Assembly (NCBI GenBank): GCA_900552015.1
Contig: URXY01000006.1
Location: 1 to 47,659 of the forward strand
Direction: 5' to 3'
Length of the DNA: 47,659 bases
Source of the DNA: an uncultured Eubacteriales bacterium
GTDB taxonomy: Bacteria; Bacillota; Clostridia; Oscillospirales; Oscillospiraceae
The notes under the pieces are model-generated. The model ran no database searches and had not been told where the DNA came from. It worked only from the letters and a program-made list of their open reading frames with translations. The translations under genes and the position numbers were made by a program. The stretch's first letter is position 1. Each line of letters opens with the position of its first letter. Positions 1 to 8,216 of this stretch are shown piece by piece.

Positions 1-492
1 TGCGCAAATGAGAGAAATTACTTTTAATATGACGAACAAGAAAGCATAGAAAAGTTGCCCGCCGTGGCCGGACAGTATGACATAGAGCAGCTCGCACAAA
101 ATGCCGGCGGCGGCGAAGGCGGCGACGCACAGCGCGCGGCCGGGAAGGGCCGGAACGGTGCGCTCATAAACATATTCGCGCACGGCGTTCCAATCGCGCC
201 CGAGCTTGCAGACGGCCCACACAACGCTGAAGATGGCGATGAGCTCGCCGAGGAACGGCAGGATGACATATGAGCTGCCGAGCATCCCCGGCGCGGGGAT
301 GCTGCCGCTCGCGAGCACGGTGAGGAGCATCAGGGCCGTATAGACCCAGAGCTTGCGTTTTTGCATTTTCTGTGTGTCGGGGTCCGCCTGACAGGCGTAG
401 AGCTCGCCGTCGTAGATGTATTCGCCCGCAAGGTTGAGGTGAAAATCGTTGAGGTACGAGTTTTCTCCGCGCTTTCTGCGTTTCTTTTCCAT
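1..492 (-). CDS. Membrane protein, partial (C-terminus outside window)
   Basis: The minus-strand frame opens with ATG at 492 and runs without a stop to the window edge, giving the first 164 residues. The N-terminus (MEKKRRKRGENSYL) is strongly basic and so probably cytoplasmic. About four hydrophobic stretches follow, at roughly residues 50-66, 72-92, 112-132 and 142-164. Its ATG overlaps the stop of the M3 peptidase gene by one base (TGATG), so the two are translationally coupled and share an operon with the MFS gene. I do not recognise a family. The membrane nature is seen; any link to peptide or drug handling would be inference from position only. Confidence 0.75.
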   Translation of the reverse strand, partial: MEKKRRKRGENSYLNDFHLNLAGEYIYDGELYACQADPDTQKMQKRKLWVYTALMLLTVLASGSIPAPGMLGSSYVILPFLGELIAIFSVVWAVCKLGRDWNAVREYVYERTVPALPGRALCVAAFAAAGILCELLYVILSGHGGQLFYAFLFVILKVISLICA

Positions 493-2195
493 CATTCGAT
501 GCCCGTGAGGTCAAAGTCCGCGAGGGCCTTTTCCGCCTCGGCGCACACGCCGCGCAGGCACTTCTCATCGAACGGGCTTTCAAGATCCGCGTTTTTGAGC
601 AGGTCGGTGAAGGTCCGGCTGCCGCCCTGCACGGTGTAGGCCATGTAGTGCGTCCACGCGTCCTTGAGGTCCTTGCGGATCATGGCCCAGAATTCGAGCG
701 CCACGGTCTGGGCAAGGCAGTAGTCGATGTAGTAGAAGGGGCTCGAGTAGATGTGGTGCTGGCGCTGCCAGCCCATGCCCTCAGAGTAGAAGGGGATCTC
801 GCCGTCGAGCTTCATCCACGGCATATAGACGCCGAGCAGCTCCTTCCAAACGGCGTGGCGCTCGGCGGGCGTCATCTCGGGCTTTTCATACACGATGTGC
901 TGGAAATGGTCGACCATCGTGCCGTAGGGGATGAACGTCAGCGCGCCGGAGAGGTGGCTGTAGAGGAACTTCTTCGCGTCGGGACCGAAAAAGCCGTCCG
1001 CCCACGGCTCTGCAAAGAACTCCATGGACATCGAGTGCACCTCGCAGGCCTCAAGGCTCGGCCAGATGTAGTCCACGGGGATGCGCTTGCGGTTCGTCCA
1101 CGCTTCAAAGGCGTGACCGGCCTCGTGTGTCACGACCTCAACGTCGTGCTGCGTGCCGTTGAAGTTGGCGAAGATGAAGGGGACTTCATAGTCCATGATG
1201 CTCGTGCAGTAGCCGCCCGCCTGCTTGCCCTCAGTGGAGAGCACGTCGAGCAGCTCATTGTCGAGCATGGTCTTGAAGAATTCCTTCGTCTCGGGGGAGA
1301 GCTCGCTGTAGAACTTCATACCCTGGGCGAGAATGTCGTCCGGCGTGCCCGCGGGACGGGGGTTGCCGGAGCGGAACTCGAGCGCGTTGTCGGCAAAGCT
1401 CATGGGATAGCTCTTGCCGAGGCGCTTGGCCTGCTCGCGGTAGACCTTGTCGGCCACAGGCACGAGATACTTCACGACCGCCGCGCGGAACTTTTCAACG
1501 TCTTCCTTCGTGTAGCAGTTGCGGCACATACGGTAGTAGCCGAGCGTGGTGTAGCCCTCGTAGCCGAGCTTTTTGCCCATCGCGTCGCGCAGCTTCACGA
1601 GCTTGTCGTAGAGCTCGTCGAATTTTGCCTGATTGTCCTTGTACCACTGGCCCTCGGCTTTCCACGCGGCAAGACGCTTTTCATCGTCCGCGCAGGTCTT
1701 GAAGGGGGAGAGCTGGGAGAGCGTGTAGACCTTGCCCTCAAAGGGGATCTGCGCCGAGGCGAGCAGCTTTTCATACTCCTGCGTCAGCTCATTCTCCTGC
1801 TGCATCTCGGGGATGATCTCGGGGGAGAAGGTCTTGAGCGCGATCTCGGCGTTGACGAACATCAGATCGCCGAACTCCTCGGCAAATTCCGCGCGGAACG
1901 GGCTTTCGAGCATCGCCTTCGTCCACGCCTGATTGTACTCCTCCAGCTCGGGGAAGAAGCTGTTCCAGAACTTTTCCTCCGCATCGTAGAAGGTGTCGCG
2001 CGTGTCGATCGAGTGGCGGACGCTCGCAAGCGTCGAGGCGGTGGAGATGTGCTTGGCCTGCTCCTGCTGGGCGAGGAACACCTTGCGGGCCTCCTCGTAG
2101 CTCTTTGCGGCCTTGAGCTGCTCGGTGAGCGCAGCGAGATGCTGCTTGGTGCTCTCGGCATCGGGACGGGTGTAGATCATTTCGGAAAATTTCAT
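492..2195 (-). CDS. M3 family oligoendopeptidase
   Basis: A 567-residue cytoplasmic zinc metallopeptidase of family M3 (thimet oligopeptidase/PepF relatives), which cleaves short peptides. The zinc motif HEAGH is at residues 357-361, and a downstream glutamate in the EVHSMSMEFF segment (about 385) fits the third ligand. Length and the N-terminal helical region match the M3 subgroup that is distinct from classical PepF. There is no signal peptide. The start is set by GGAGG 8 bases upstream of ATG. It sits 36 bases downstream of the MFS gene and overlaps the next membrane-protein gene, so it is the middle gene of a three-gene operon. The exact substrate cannot be read from sequence. Confidence 0.93.
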   Translation of the reverse strand: MKFSEMIYTRPDAESTKQHLAALTEQLKAAKSYEEARKVFLAQQEQAKHISTASTLASVRHSIDTRDTFYDAEEKFWNSFFPELEEYNQAWTKAMLESPFRAEFAEEFGDLMFVNAEIALKTFSPEIIPEMQQENELTQEYEKLLASAQIPFEGKVYTLSQLSPFKTCADDEKRLAAWKAEGQWYKDNQAKFDELYDKLVKLRDAMGKKLGYEGYTTLGYYRMCRNCYTKEDVEKFRAAVVKYLVPVADKVYREQAKRLGKSYPMSFADNALEFRSGNPRPAGTPDDILAQGMKFYSELSPETKEFFKTMLDNELLDVLSTEGKQAGGYCTSIMDYEVPFIFANFNGTQHDVEVVTHEAGHAFEAWTNRKRIPVDYIWPSLEACEVHSMSMEFFAEPWADGFFGPDAKKFLYSHLSGALTFIPYGTMVDHFQHIVYEKPEMTPAERHAVWKELLGVYMPWMKLDGEIPFYSEGMGWQRQHHIYSSPFYYIDYCLAQTVALEFWAMIRKDLKDAWTHYMAYTVQGGSRTFTDLLKNADLESPFDEKCLRGVCAEAEKALADFDLTGIE

Positions 2196-2231
2196 GTTGT
2201 TTCCTCCATCAAATTTTTATTGTTACATTTC

Positions 2232-3509
2232 TTATTCTTGCCGGTTATAGATCGCGGACACGTCCTTGCGTCCGCCGCCGATGACGACGACCGCTGCGGC
2301 CGCCGTGACGAGCATGAAGCCCGTCAGCACGCCGCGCACGGGGAGAAACGCCACCAGCGCGCCCGCGAGCAGATTGCCCGTGAAGCTGCCGACGGTGTTG
2401 AGCATATTGAACGCGCCATTGAAGCGGCCCTTTTTCTCGTCCGGCACGTAGCTCTGCGTGGCGGAGATGCGGATGGTGTAGCTCGTCACGCCGAGGATGC
2501 CCGTTAAGAAGCACGAGGCCATCATCACCGGCAGCGGGCAGTAGAGATAGAAGCCCTCGCACAGCGAAATGACGATGTACACGGTGAGCGCGATGGTATA
2601 TTTCCGCTGCACGGGCAGGTTGACCTTGTAGTGGATGCCGCCGCCGATGGCACGGCCAAAGATGGCCATGCCCCAGACGAGCATATAGATGTATTCGCCG
2701 TTTTCAAAGGTCGACTTGAAGTACGGCAGCGTGATGACGCTCGATGCGCCATTGGCAAGCGAGCTGACCGCAAAGTAGATCGCAACGCAGAGAAGCCCCT
2801 TCTCGCTCAGAAGGTAGCGGAAGCCCTCCTTGATGTCGCGCAGCAGGCGGCGCCCGGAGGCACATTCCTGCTCCTGCGCGAGCGCGGCGCGCTGCTTTTC
2901 GATGTAGTGCTCCTCGGCGCGGATCTGCGTCTCGGCAGAGGCGGCGAGGAAGAAGCACAGCGCGTTGATGCCGAGCAGCGGCGCGATGCCGAAGAGATTG
3001 TAGAAATACGTCGCGATCGGGATGATGAGCGCCGAGAGCGTTTCGAGCACGCTTGCAATGGAATAGGCCTTGGAGTAGTTGCCCTCAGAGATCAGCAGGG
3101 GATAAAAGCTGTCGTAGGCGACATAGTAGATGCTGTTGATCGAGCCGATGATGAAGCAGAACACCGCGAGCATCGGAAAGCTGAACCATCCCCGACTCAG
3201 AATGAGCGCGGAAACGGCGTAAACGCCGGAGGAGATGAAGTCCAGCGTGTAGATGGTCTTTTTGCGGGAAAAGCGGTCGAGGATCGCGCCCGAGAAGATC
3301 GGCATGACGATCTGCGGCAGCGTAAAGGTCGCAACATAGATGGCGTAGAGCAGGTTCGAGCCCGTGTAGTCCAGCACGAGCAGGCTCAGCGCGAAGCCGG
3401 ACATCGAGTTGCCCAGCATCGAAATGACGCTACCCAGCGTGATGATAGTGAAATCCCGCGTCCACAACGGTGAGACCGGAGCTGGCGCGGGAGAAGATGA
3501 TCGGTTCAT
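2232..3509 (-). CDS. MFS transporter
   Basis: A 425-residue major facilitator superfamily protein with about 12 hydrophobic segments and the basic cytoplasmic loop after TM2 (GAILDRFSRKKTIY). Overall character is that of drug or metabolite exporters of the EntS/macrolide-efflux type. A longer in-frame start exists at 3614, but ATG at 3509 follows AAGGAGG at an 8-base spacing and lies downstream of a good promoter, so I chose it. It is the first gene of an operon with the M3 peptidase and a membrane protein. The transported compound is unknown. Confidence 0.88.
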   Translation of the reverse strand: MNRSSSPAPAPVSPLWTRDFTIITLGSVISMLGNSMSGFALSLLVLDYTGSNLLYAIYVATFTLPQIVMPIFSGAILDRFSRKKTIYTLDFISSGVYAVSALILSRGWFSFPMLAVFCFIIGSINSIYYVAYDSFYPLLISEGNYSKAYSIASVLETLSALIIPIATYFYNLFGIAPLLGINALCFFLAASAETQIRAEEHYIEKQRAALAQEQECASGRRLLRDIKEGFRYLLSEKGLLCVAIYFAVSSLANGASSVITLPYFKSTFENGEYIYMLVWGMAIFGRAIGGGIHYKVNLPVQRKYTIALTVYIVISLCEGFYLYCPLPVMMASCFLTGILGVTSYTIRISATQSYVPDEKKGRFNGAFNMLNTVGSFTGNLLAGALVAFLPVRGVLTGFMLVTAAAAVVVIGGGRKDVSAIYNRQE

Positions 3510-3585
3510 TAAAGTAGCCTCCTTCCGGCTTAAGAGCGCAAACAAAAGCCCGCTCGATGCGGGAGGGGGGACGGAAATCAACTGT

Positions 3586-3614
3586 ATTATAAAGGATTTC
3601 GATAAAAGAATCAA
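3586..3614 (-). promoter_or_regulatory. Sigma-A-type promoter of the MFS operon
   Basis: Read on the minus strand, TTGATT (3614-3609) and TATAAT (3591-3586) are separated by 17 bases. The promoter lies about 80 bases upstream of the chosen ATG at 3509. A CCCGC-TCGAT-GCGGG stem lies in the leader. Confidence 0.7.
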
Positions 3615-3687
3615 CTATAATTCCACCAAATATGGACAAATGCACAAATGCTGCCCCTGTTTTGTGCGGCACAGAGGGAGTGTCCGC

Positions 3688-3716
3688 TTGCCGAGAAGCA
3701 TGACGTGTGCTATAAT
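3688..3716 (+). promoter_or_regulatory. Promoter of the M18 aminopeptidase gene
   Basis: TTGCCG (3688-3693) and a perfect TATAAT (3711-3716) with a 17-base spacer, 36 bases before the start codon. It is divergent from the MFS promoter at 3586-3614. Confidence 0.7.
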
Positions 3717-3752
3717 ACCGCCAAACAAAAATAAACTGTGGAGGACATTACC

Positions 3753-5024
3753 ATGCAATATGCACCGGCAAGAGAACTGCTGCATTTTATCAAAAATAGC
3801 CCCACCTGCTACCATGTGACCGAGAACATCCGCCAGAAGCTCCTCGCAAACGGCTATACCGAGCTTTCCGAGCGCGAGCGCTGGGAGGTCCGGCCCGGCG
3901 GGAAGTATTTCGTCCGCCGCAACAGCTCGAGCACCATCGCCTTCCGCGTGCCGGAGACGCTCACGGGCGGCTTTGCGATGGCGGCGGCACATTCTGATTC
4001 GCCGACCTTCCGCCTCAAAGAGCACCCCGACCGCCGCAGCGCGCACTATGTCCAGCTCTCGACCGAAAAATACGGCGGCATGCTGATGTCCATGTGGTTC
4101 GACCGTCCGCTCTCCGTCGCGGGCAGGGTCTTCGTGCACGAAAACGGCGAAATTGTCGAAAAGCTTGTGAATGTCGACCGCGATCTTCTTGTGATCCCCA
4201 ATGTCGCCATTCACATGAACCGCACGGCGAACGACGGCATGAAGTACATGGCGAATGTCGACACGCTGCCGCTGCTCGGCGGGAAGGAAAGCGGCGGCAT
4301 CCTGCCTATCGTCGCCAAAGCCGCGGACGTTGCAGAAAACGACATCCTCGGCAGCGACCTGTTCCTCTACTGCCGCGGCGAGGGGACGCTGCTTGGTGAG
4401 AACGAGGAGTACATCCTTTCTCCCAAGCTCGACGATCTCGAGTGCGCCTGCGGCTGCCTCGAGGGCTTCCTTGCGGCGAAAGAGAGCGGAAATATCGCCG
4501 TCTGCTGCATTTTCGACAATGAAGAGGTCGGCTCGTCCACCAAGCAGGGTGCGGGCTCGACGTTCCTGCGCGACACGCTGCGCCGCATCGCCCTGTGCCT
4601 CGGAAAGGACGAGCAGGAGCTCCAGATGATGCTCGCGCGCAGCTTCCTCGTCTCGGCGGACAATGCGCACGCCCAGCACCCCAACCATGGCGAGTACGCC
4701 GACCCCGACAACTGCCCGTATATGAACGAGGGCGTCGTCATTAAGTTCAACGCTAACCAGCGCTACGCGACCGATGGCCGCTCCTGCGCCGTTTTCCGCG
4801 CCGTGTGCGAAAACGCGGGCGTTCCCACGCAGGTCATGTCCAACCGCTCAGACCTCCCCGGCGGCTCGACGCTCGGCTCGATCTCCGATACGCTCGTGCC
4901 GGTCAGCACGGTGGACATCGGCCTGCCCCAGCTCGCGATGCACTCCTCCTGGGAGACCGCGGGCGTGCAGGACTATGAATTCCTCATCTGCGCAATGACG
5001 GAGTACTACGGCAGCGCACTGTAG
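3753..5024 (+). CDS. M18 family aminopeptidase
   Basis: A 423-residue cytoplasmic dinuclear zinc aminopeptidase of family M18 (ApeB/aspartyl aminopeptidase group). Visible family motifs are AAHSDSP with His80, DDLE at 227-230, DNEEVGS at 255-261 and the NHGEY segment near residue 316, which hold metal ligands and catalytic residues. ATG at 3753 has GGAGG 8 bases upstream; an upstream in-frame GTG at 3738 overlaps that site and is unlikely. It is a single-gene unit with its own promoter, next to a divergent peptidase operon, so both sides of this intergenic region encode peptide-degrading enzymes. N-terminal acidic residues are the expected substrates, from family knowledge. Confidence 0.93.
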   Translation: MQYAPARELLHFIKNSPTCYHVTENIRQKLLANGYTELSERERWEVRPGGKYFVRRNSSSTIAFRVPETLTGGFAMAAAHSDSPTFRLKEHPDRRSAHYVQLSTEKYGGMLMSMWFDRPLSVAGRVFVHENGEIVEKLVNVDRDLLVIPNVAIHMNRTANDGMKYMANVDTLPLLGGKESGGILPIVAKAADVAENDILGSDLFLYCRGEGTLLGENEEYILSPKLDDLECACGCLEGFLAAKESGNIAVCCIFDNEEVGSSTKQGAGSTFLRDTLRRIALCLGKDEQELQMMLARSFLVSADNAHAQHPNHGEYADPDNCPYMNEGVVIKFNANQRYATDGRSCAVFRAVCENAGVPTQVMSNRSDLPGGSTLGSISDTLVPVSTVDIGLPQLAMHSSWETAGVQDYEFLICAMTEYYGSAL

Positions 5025-5044
5025 GAAAGCTTTGCGCCGCGGCG

Positions 5045-5073
5045 TGGACAAAACGGCGGATGCGTGCTAAAAT
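5045..5073 (+). promoter_or_regulatory. Promoter of the deoC operon
   Basis: TGGACA (5045-5050), 17-base spacer, TAAAAT (5068-5073). Each hexamer is one base off consensus. It lies 56 bases upstream of deoC. Confidence 0.55.
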
Positions 5074-5129
5074 AAAACGATTTTTCTCATAAACGACGCT
5101 TTCGTAAAATAGAAAGGAAGAAGATAACC

Positions 5130-5819
5130 ATGGACGTTAAAGAAATTCTGAAGCATGTGGACCACACCCTCCTCAAGCAGACCGCTACCTGGGAGGATAT
5201 CAAGGAGATCTGCGACGACGGCATCAAGTACGGCTGCGCGAGCGTCTGCATCCCACAGACCTATGTCAACCACGCCGCACACTATGTCGCTGAGCAGCAA
5301 CACTACGGCTTCGGTCAGCTGCCCATCTGCACGGTCATCGGCTTCCCCAACGGCTATACCCCCAGCGGCATCAAGTGCATGGAGGCTGAGGCTGCCGTGG
5401 CCGACGGCGCGACCGAGATCGACATGGTCATCAACCTCGGCTGGGTCAAGGAGGGCCAGTACGACAAGATCCTTCAGGAGATCAACTCCGTCAAGATATC
5501 CTGCCACGGCAATATCTTAAAGGTCATCATCGAGACCTGCCTTCTCACCGAAGAGGAGAAGATCAAGCTCTGCGAGGTCGTCTCTGCCTCCCACGCCGAC
5601 TATATCAAGACCTCCACGGGCTTTGCCGGCGGCGGAGCGACTCGCGAGGACGTTGCCCTCATGGTGAAGCACATGACGGGCGGCAAGAAGGTCAAGGCCG
5701 CCGGCGGCATTGGCAGCTTGCAGGATGCCGAAGATTTCCTGAACCTCGGCGCCGACCGTCTCGGCACCTCCCGCATCGTCAAGGCGGTGAAGGAGCTCGA
5801 GGCCAAGGGCCAATTCTGA
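5130..5819 (+). CDS. deoC: Deoxyribose-phosphate aldolase
   Basis: A 229-residue class I aldolase that cleaves 2-deoxyribose 5-phosphate to glyceraldehyde 3-phosphate and acetaldehyde. The Schiff-base lysine is Lys160 in YIKTSTGF, with Lys189 in VKAAGGIG and Asp98 in EIDMVINLG completing the usual catalytic set. It is first in a tight run with a deoD-type phosphorylase (19 bases downstream) and a uridine-kinase-like gene. That order fits breakdown of deoxynucleosides: phosphorolysis yields deoxyribose 1-phosphate, which after mutase action feeds this enzyme. The phosphopentomutase is not in this window. Confidence 0.96.
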   Translation: MDVKEILKHVDHTLLKQTATWEDIKEICDDGIKYGCASVCIPQTYVNHAAHYVAEQQHYGFGQLPICTVIGFPNGYTPSGIKCMEAEAAVADGATEIDMVINLGWVKEGQYDKILQEINSVKISCHGNILKVIIETCLLTEEEKIKLCEVVSASHADYIKTSTGFAGGGATREDVALMVKHMTGGKKVKAAGGIGSLQDAEDFLNLGADRLGTSRIVKAVKELEAKGQF

Positions 5820-5838
5820 GAAAGAGGAGGGCTTTTCT

Positions 5839-6564
5839 ATGCCGACTCCGCACAACAGCGCCGTAAAAGGCGATTTTGCCAAAACCGTCCTGATGCCCGG
5901 CGACCCGCTGCGCGCGAAGTTCATCGCCGAAACGTTCCTTGAAAACCCGAAGCTCGTCAACAACGTCCGCGGCGTGCAGGGCTACACAGGCACCTACAAG
6001 GGCGTTCCCGTCAGCGTGATGGCCAGCGGCATGGGGATGCCGTCCATCGGCATCTACTCCTACGAGCTGTTCACGCAGTACGATGTCGAGAGCATCATCC
6101 GAGTGGGTTCGGCGGGCGCGCTGCAAAAGGACTTGAAGCTCGGTGACGTGGTCGCGGGCATGGGTGCGTGCACCAACTCGAACTACGCCGCGCAGTACGG
6201 CCTTGGCGGCACATTTGCCCCCATCGCGGACTTTCAGCTGCTCTCCGCCGCCGTTGAATCGGCGAAGGAGCTCGGCGTCCGCATGGACGTCGGCAACCTC
6301 TACTCGTCCGACACGTTCTACGACGCGTCGAACCCGTCGCTCAAGTGGGCGGACATGGGCGTGCTCGCCATCGAGATGGAAGCCGCCGCCCTCTACTGCA
6401 ACGCCGCCTATACGAAAAAGCGCGGACTTTCCCTCTGCTCGATCTCCGACAATATCCTCACCGGCGAGGAGCTTTCGCCCGAGGCGCGGCAGACGAGCTT
6501 TACCGCCATGATGAAAATCGCGCTCGAAACAGCCGTAAAGATGGCGGCAGAATCCCAAAAGTAA
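5839..6564 (+). CDS. deoD: Purine-nucleoside phosphorylase, DeoD type
   Basis: A 241-residue hexameric-type nucleoside phosphorylase of the NP-1/DeoD family. It splits purine (deoxy)nucleosides with phosphate into base and (deoxy)ribose 1-phosphate. His5, the phosphate-binding GDPLRAK (21-27), RVGSAGA and the ribose-binding EMEAAALY are visible, as is the SISDNI segment with the catalytic Asp. GAGGAGG precedes the ATG. It lies 19 bases after deoC and 15 bases before the kinase gene, so the three are very probably cotranscribed. Specificity among purine nucleosides cannot be decided here. Confidence 0.95.
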   Translation: MPTPHNSAVKGDFAKTVLMPGDPLRAKFIAETFLENPKLVNNVRGVQGYTGTYKGVPVSVMASGMGMPSIGIYSYELFTQYDVESIIRVGSAGALQKDLKLGDVVAGMGACTNSNYAAQYGLGGTFAPIADFQLLSAAVESAKELGVRMDVGNLYSSDTFYDASNPSLKWADMGVLAIEMEAAALYCNAAYTKKRGLSLCSISDNILTGEELSPEARQTSFTAMMKIALETAVKMAAESQK

Positions 6565-6579
6565 GGAGATTATCATGCT

Positions 6580-7506
6580 ATGCGCGTGATCGATATTGAA
6601 AACATTGTGACCAACATGAAGGACGATACCCGCTTCGTCCTGCGCTGCGAGGAGGTCTTTCACGACAAGATCAGCTCCGCCGCGGCGAGCATTTTGATGA
6701 ATAAGCGCCAGAAGCCCATCGTCTGCCTCACGGGCCCGAGCGGCTCGGGCAAGACGACGACCGCCATGCGGCTGCGCGAATACCTCGAAAACCTCGGCGT
6801 GAAGGTGTGCATGCTCAGCATGGACAACTTCTTCCTGCCGCTTGATCAGCGCCCGCCCGAGGCGAGCGACTGGGAATCGCCCTACTGCGTCAACCGAGAG
6901 CTTTTAATCGAGGATATCCACCGCCTGATGGACGGCGAGCTCGTGGAGCTGCCGGTCTACAACTTCAAAGCAGGCGGCGTCGGCGGCTACAAGCCCATGC
7001 AGGGCGACAAGGACGCCGTCATCATCGCCGAGGGCATCCACATGCTCAACCCGCTGATTTTCGACCAGCTCAGAAGCGAAGCTACGGGCGTTTACGTTGC
7101 CCCGCGTACGCGTATCATCACGCACAAGGACCGCATCGTTCGTCCCGAGCAGCTGCGCGTGGCGCGCCGCATGATCCGCGACTATCAGGGCCGCGGCCAT
7201 TCGCTGCGTCAGACCGTCGAGCGCGCCGAGAGTGTCGACCGCGGCGAGCTCAACTACATCATGCCGAACAAGCCGAACGCGAGCATCCACATCGACACGT
7301 TCCACGACTACGAGCCGTGCATCCTCGCGCGGTATTTGAAGGAGATCCCTGAGTTTTACAGCCAGCTTGACGATCAGTTTATCGCCGAGCACGGGCTGAG
7401 CGACCTGATGGACGTTGTCAACTCCGTGCCGTCGCTGCGCACGGACTATGTCCCGCGCGATTCCATCGTGCGAGAGTTCGTCGGCGGCAGCTGCTTTGAG
7501 TACTAA
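6580..7506 (+). CDS. Uridine kinase-like P-loop nucleoside kinase
   Basis: A 308-residue P-loop kinase of the uridine kinase/phosphoribulokinase superfamily. The Walker A motif GPSGSGKTT is at 52-60, followed by SMDNFFLP, the substrate-side EGIHMLNP and a basic lid region (RIVRPEQLRVARRMIRD). The protein is longer than classical Udk (about 210 residues) with extra sequence at both ends, so the phosphorylated nucleoside is uncertain. It is the third gene of the deoC-deoD run, arguing for nucleoside salvage. The start at 6580 has AAGGAG 11 bases upstream. An overlapping ATG at 6575 gives only four codons before a stop and may tune translation or be accidental. Confidence 0.85.
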   Translation: MRVIDIENIVTNMKDDTRFVLRCEEVFHDKISSAAASILMNKRQKPIVCLTGPSGSGKTTTAMRLREYLENLGVKVCMLSMDNFFLPLDQRPPEASDWESPYCVNRELLIEDIHRLMDGELVELPVYNFKAGGVGGYKPMQGDKDAVIIAEGIHMLNPLIFDQLRSEATGVYVAPRTRIITHKDRIVRPEQLRVARRMIRDYQGRGHSLRQTVERAESVDRGELNYIMPNKPNASIHIDTFHDYEPCILARYLKEIPEFYSQLDDQFIAEHGLSDLMDVVNSVPSLRTDYVPRDSIVREFVGGSCFEY

Positions 7507-7604
7507 ACGGCCGAAAACTGACAACAAAGAGTAATTGAAAAGAAGAATTATCCGAAACGGAATCGGAATTTGCCCGTTTTGGGCGGAAAAAGGGGGAAGG
7601 AAGC

Positions 7605-8120
7605 ATGCATTCTGACGAGCGGCGAAAGGCCATTGCCGACGTGCTGCGCGCGGCGGACGCGCCGGTCAGCGCCTCCGCGCTGGCGGAAAAATTCTCCGTC
7701 TCGCGCCAGATCATCGTGGGCGATATCGCGCTGCTGCGCTCCTCGGGCGAGGAAATTCTCGCCACTCCGCGCGGCTATGTGACGCCGAAGGAGGCGCGCG
7801 GCATCCTCCGCCGTGTCGCCGTGAAGCACACGCCGCAGGAGATGGAAGCCGAGCTCAACACCATCGTCGACAACGGCTGTACGGTCATCGACGTGATCGT
7901 TGACCACCCGGTCTACGGCCAGCTCACCGGCCCGCTGCAAATTTCGAACCGCTACGAGGTCAGCCAGTTCATTGAGCGCTGCAAAAAGGCGGAGCCGCTG
8001 TCCAGTCTCACCGACGGCATCCACCTCCATACGCTCCTCTGTCCCGACGAGGCGGCCTTCGAGCGCACGAAAAGCGCGCTGCGCGCGCTCGGCATTCTGC
8101 TGGAGGAAAACGGAAATTAA
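7605..8120 (+). CDS. niaR: Niacin-responsive transcriptional repressor
   Basis: A 171-residue repressor with an N-terminal winged helix (about residues 5-58, recognition helix in VSRQIIVGDIALL) and a C-terminal 3H domain. The three conserved histidine sites of that domain are visible: VKHTPQ (75), DHPVYG (101) and GIHLHTL (140/142). NiaR (YrxA) proteins bind nicotinic acid through the 3H domain and repress NAD-synthesis and niacin-uptake genes. Ninety-six bases downstream begins a membrane protein whose promoter carries nested GTGTC palindromes, the likely operator. The start ATG follows GGGGGAAGG. No clear promoter was found in the 98 bases after the kinase gene. Confidence 0.93.
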   Translation: MHSDERRKAIADVLRAADAPVSASALAEKFSVSRQIIVGDIALLRSSGEEILATPRGYVTPKEARGILRRVAVKHTPQEMEAELNTIVDNGCTVIDVIVDHPVYGQLTGPLQISNRYEVSQFIERCKKAEPLSSLTDGIHLHTLLCPDEAAFERTKSALRALGILLEENGN

Positions 8121-8123
8121 GGG

Positions 8124-8152
8124 TTGACAATCCTGCGACAAACGATTATAGT
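8124..8152 (+). promoter_or_regulatory. Promoter of the PTS_EIIC_2 gene
   Basis: A perfect TTGACA (8124-8129), 17-base spacer and TATAGT (8147-8152), beginning 4 bases after the niaR stop codon. The -10 box runs into the palindromic operator candidate. Confidence 0.85.
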
Positions 8153-8188
8153 GTCATGTGCACGTGTCAAGACACCTGCGCATGACAC
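8151..8188 (+). promoter_or_regulatory. Candidate NiaR operator (nested palindromes)
   Basis: An outer perfect 8-bp inverted repeat, GTGTCATG (8151-8158) and CATGACAC (8181-8188), encloses an inner palindrome GTGTCAAGACAC (8164-8175). The element starts inside the -10 box and covers the expected transcription start, an ideal place for a repressor. Its position directly downstream of niaR makes NiaR the obvious candidate. The GTGTC/GACAC half-sites resemble what I recall of NiaR sites, but I could not compare them with a motif collection. Confidence 0.7.
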
Positions 8189-8216
8189 TATTTTATTTTT
8201 AGGCTGTGAGGATATC

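Noticed and set aside
648..2507. Long open frame opposite the M3 peptidase gene (619 codons), and similar ones opposite etfA-etfB, the TRAP permease, proS and rny
   Set aside because: They are antisense to well-identified genes, lack ribosome sites at their starts, have skewed His/Arg/Val/Leu composition and show no domain. GC-rich codon use in the real genes removes stops from the opposite strand.
6575..6589. Four-codon ORF overlapping the start of the kinase gene
   Set aside because: ATG-CTA-TGC-GCG-TGA could be a regulatory mini-ORF, but it may equally be chance. It is noted under the kinase and not annotated as a gene.
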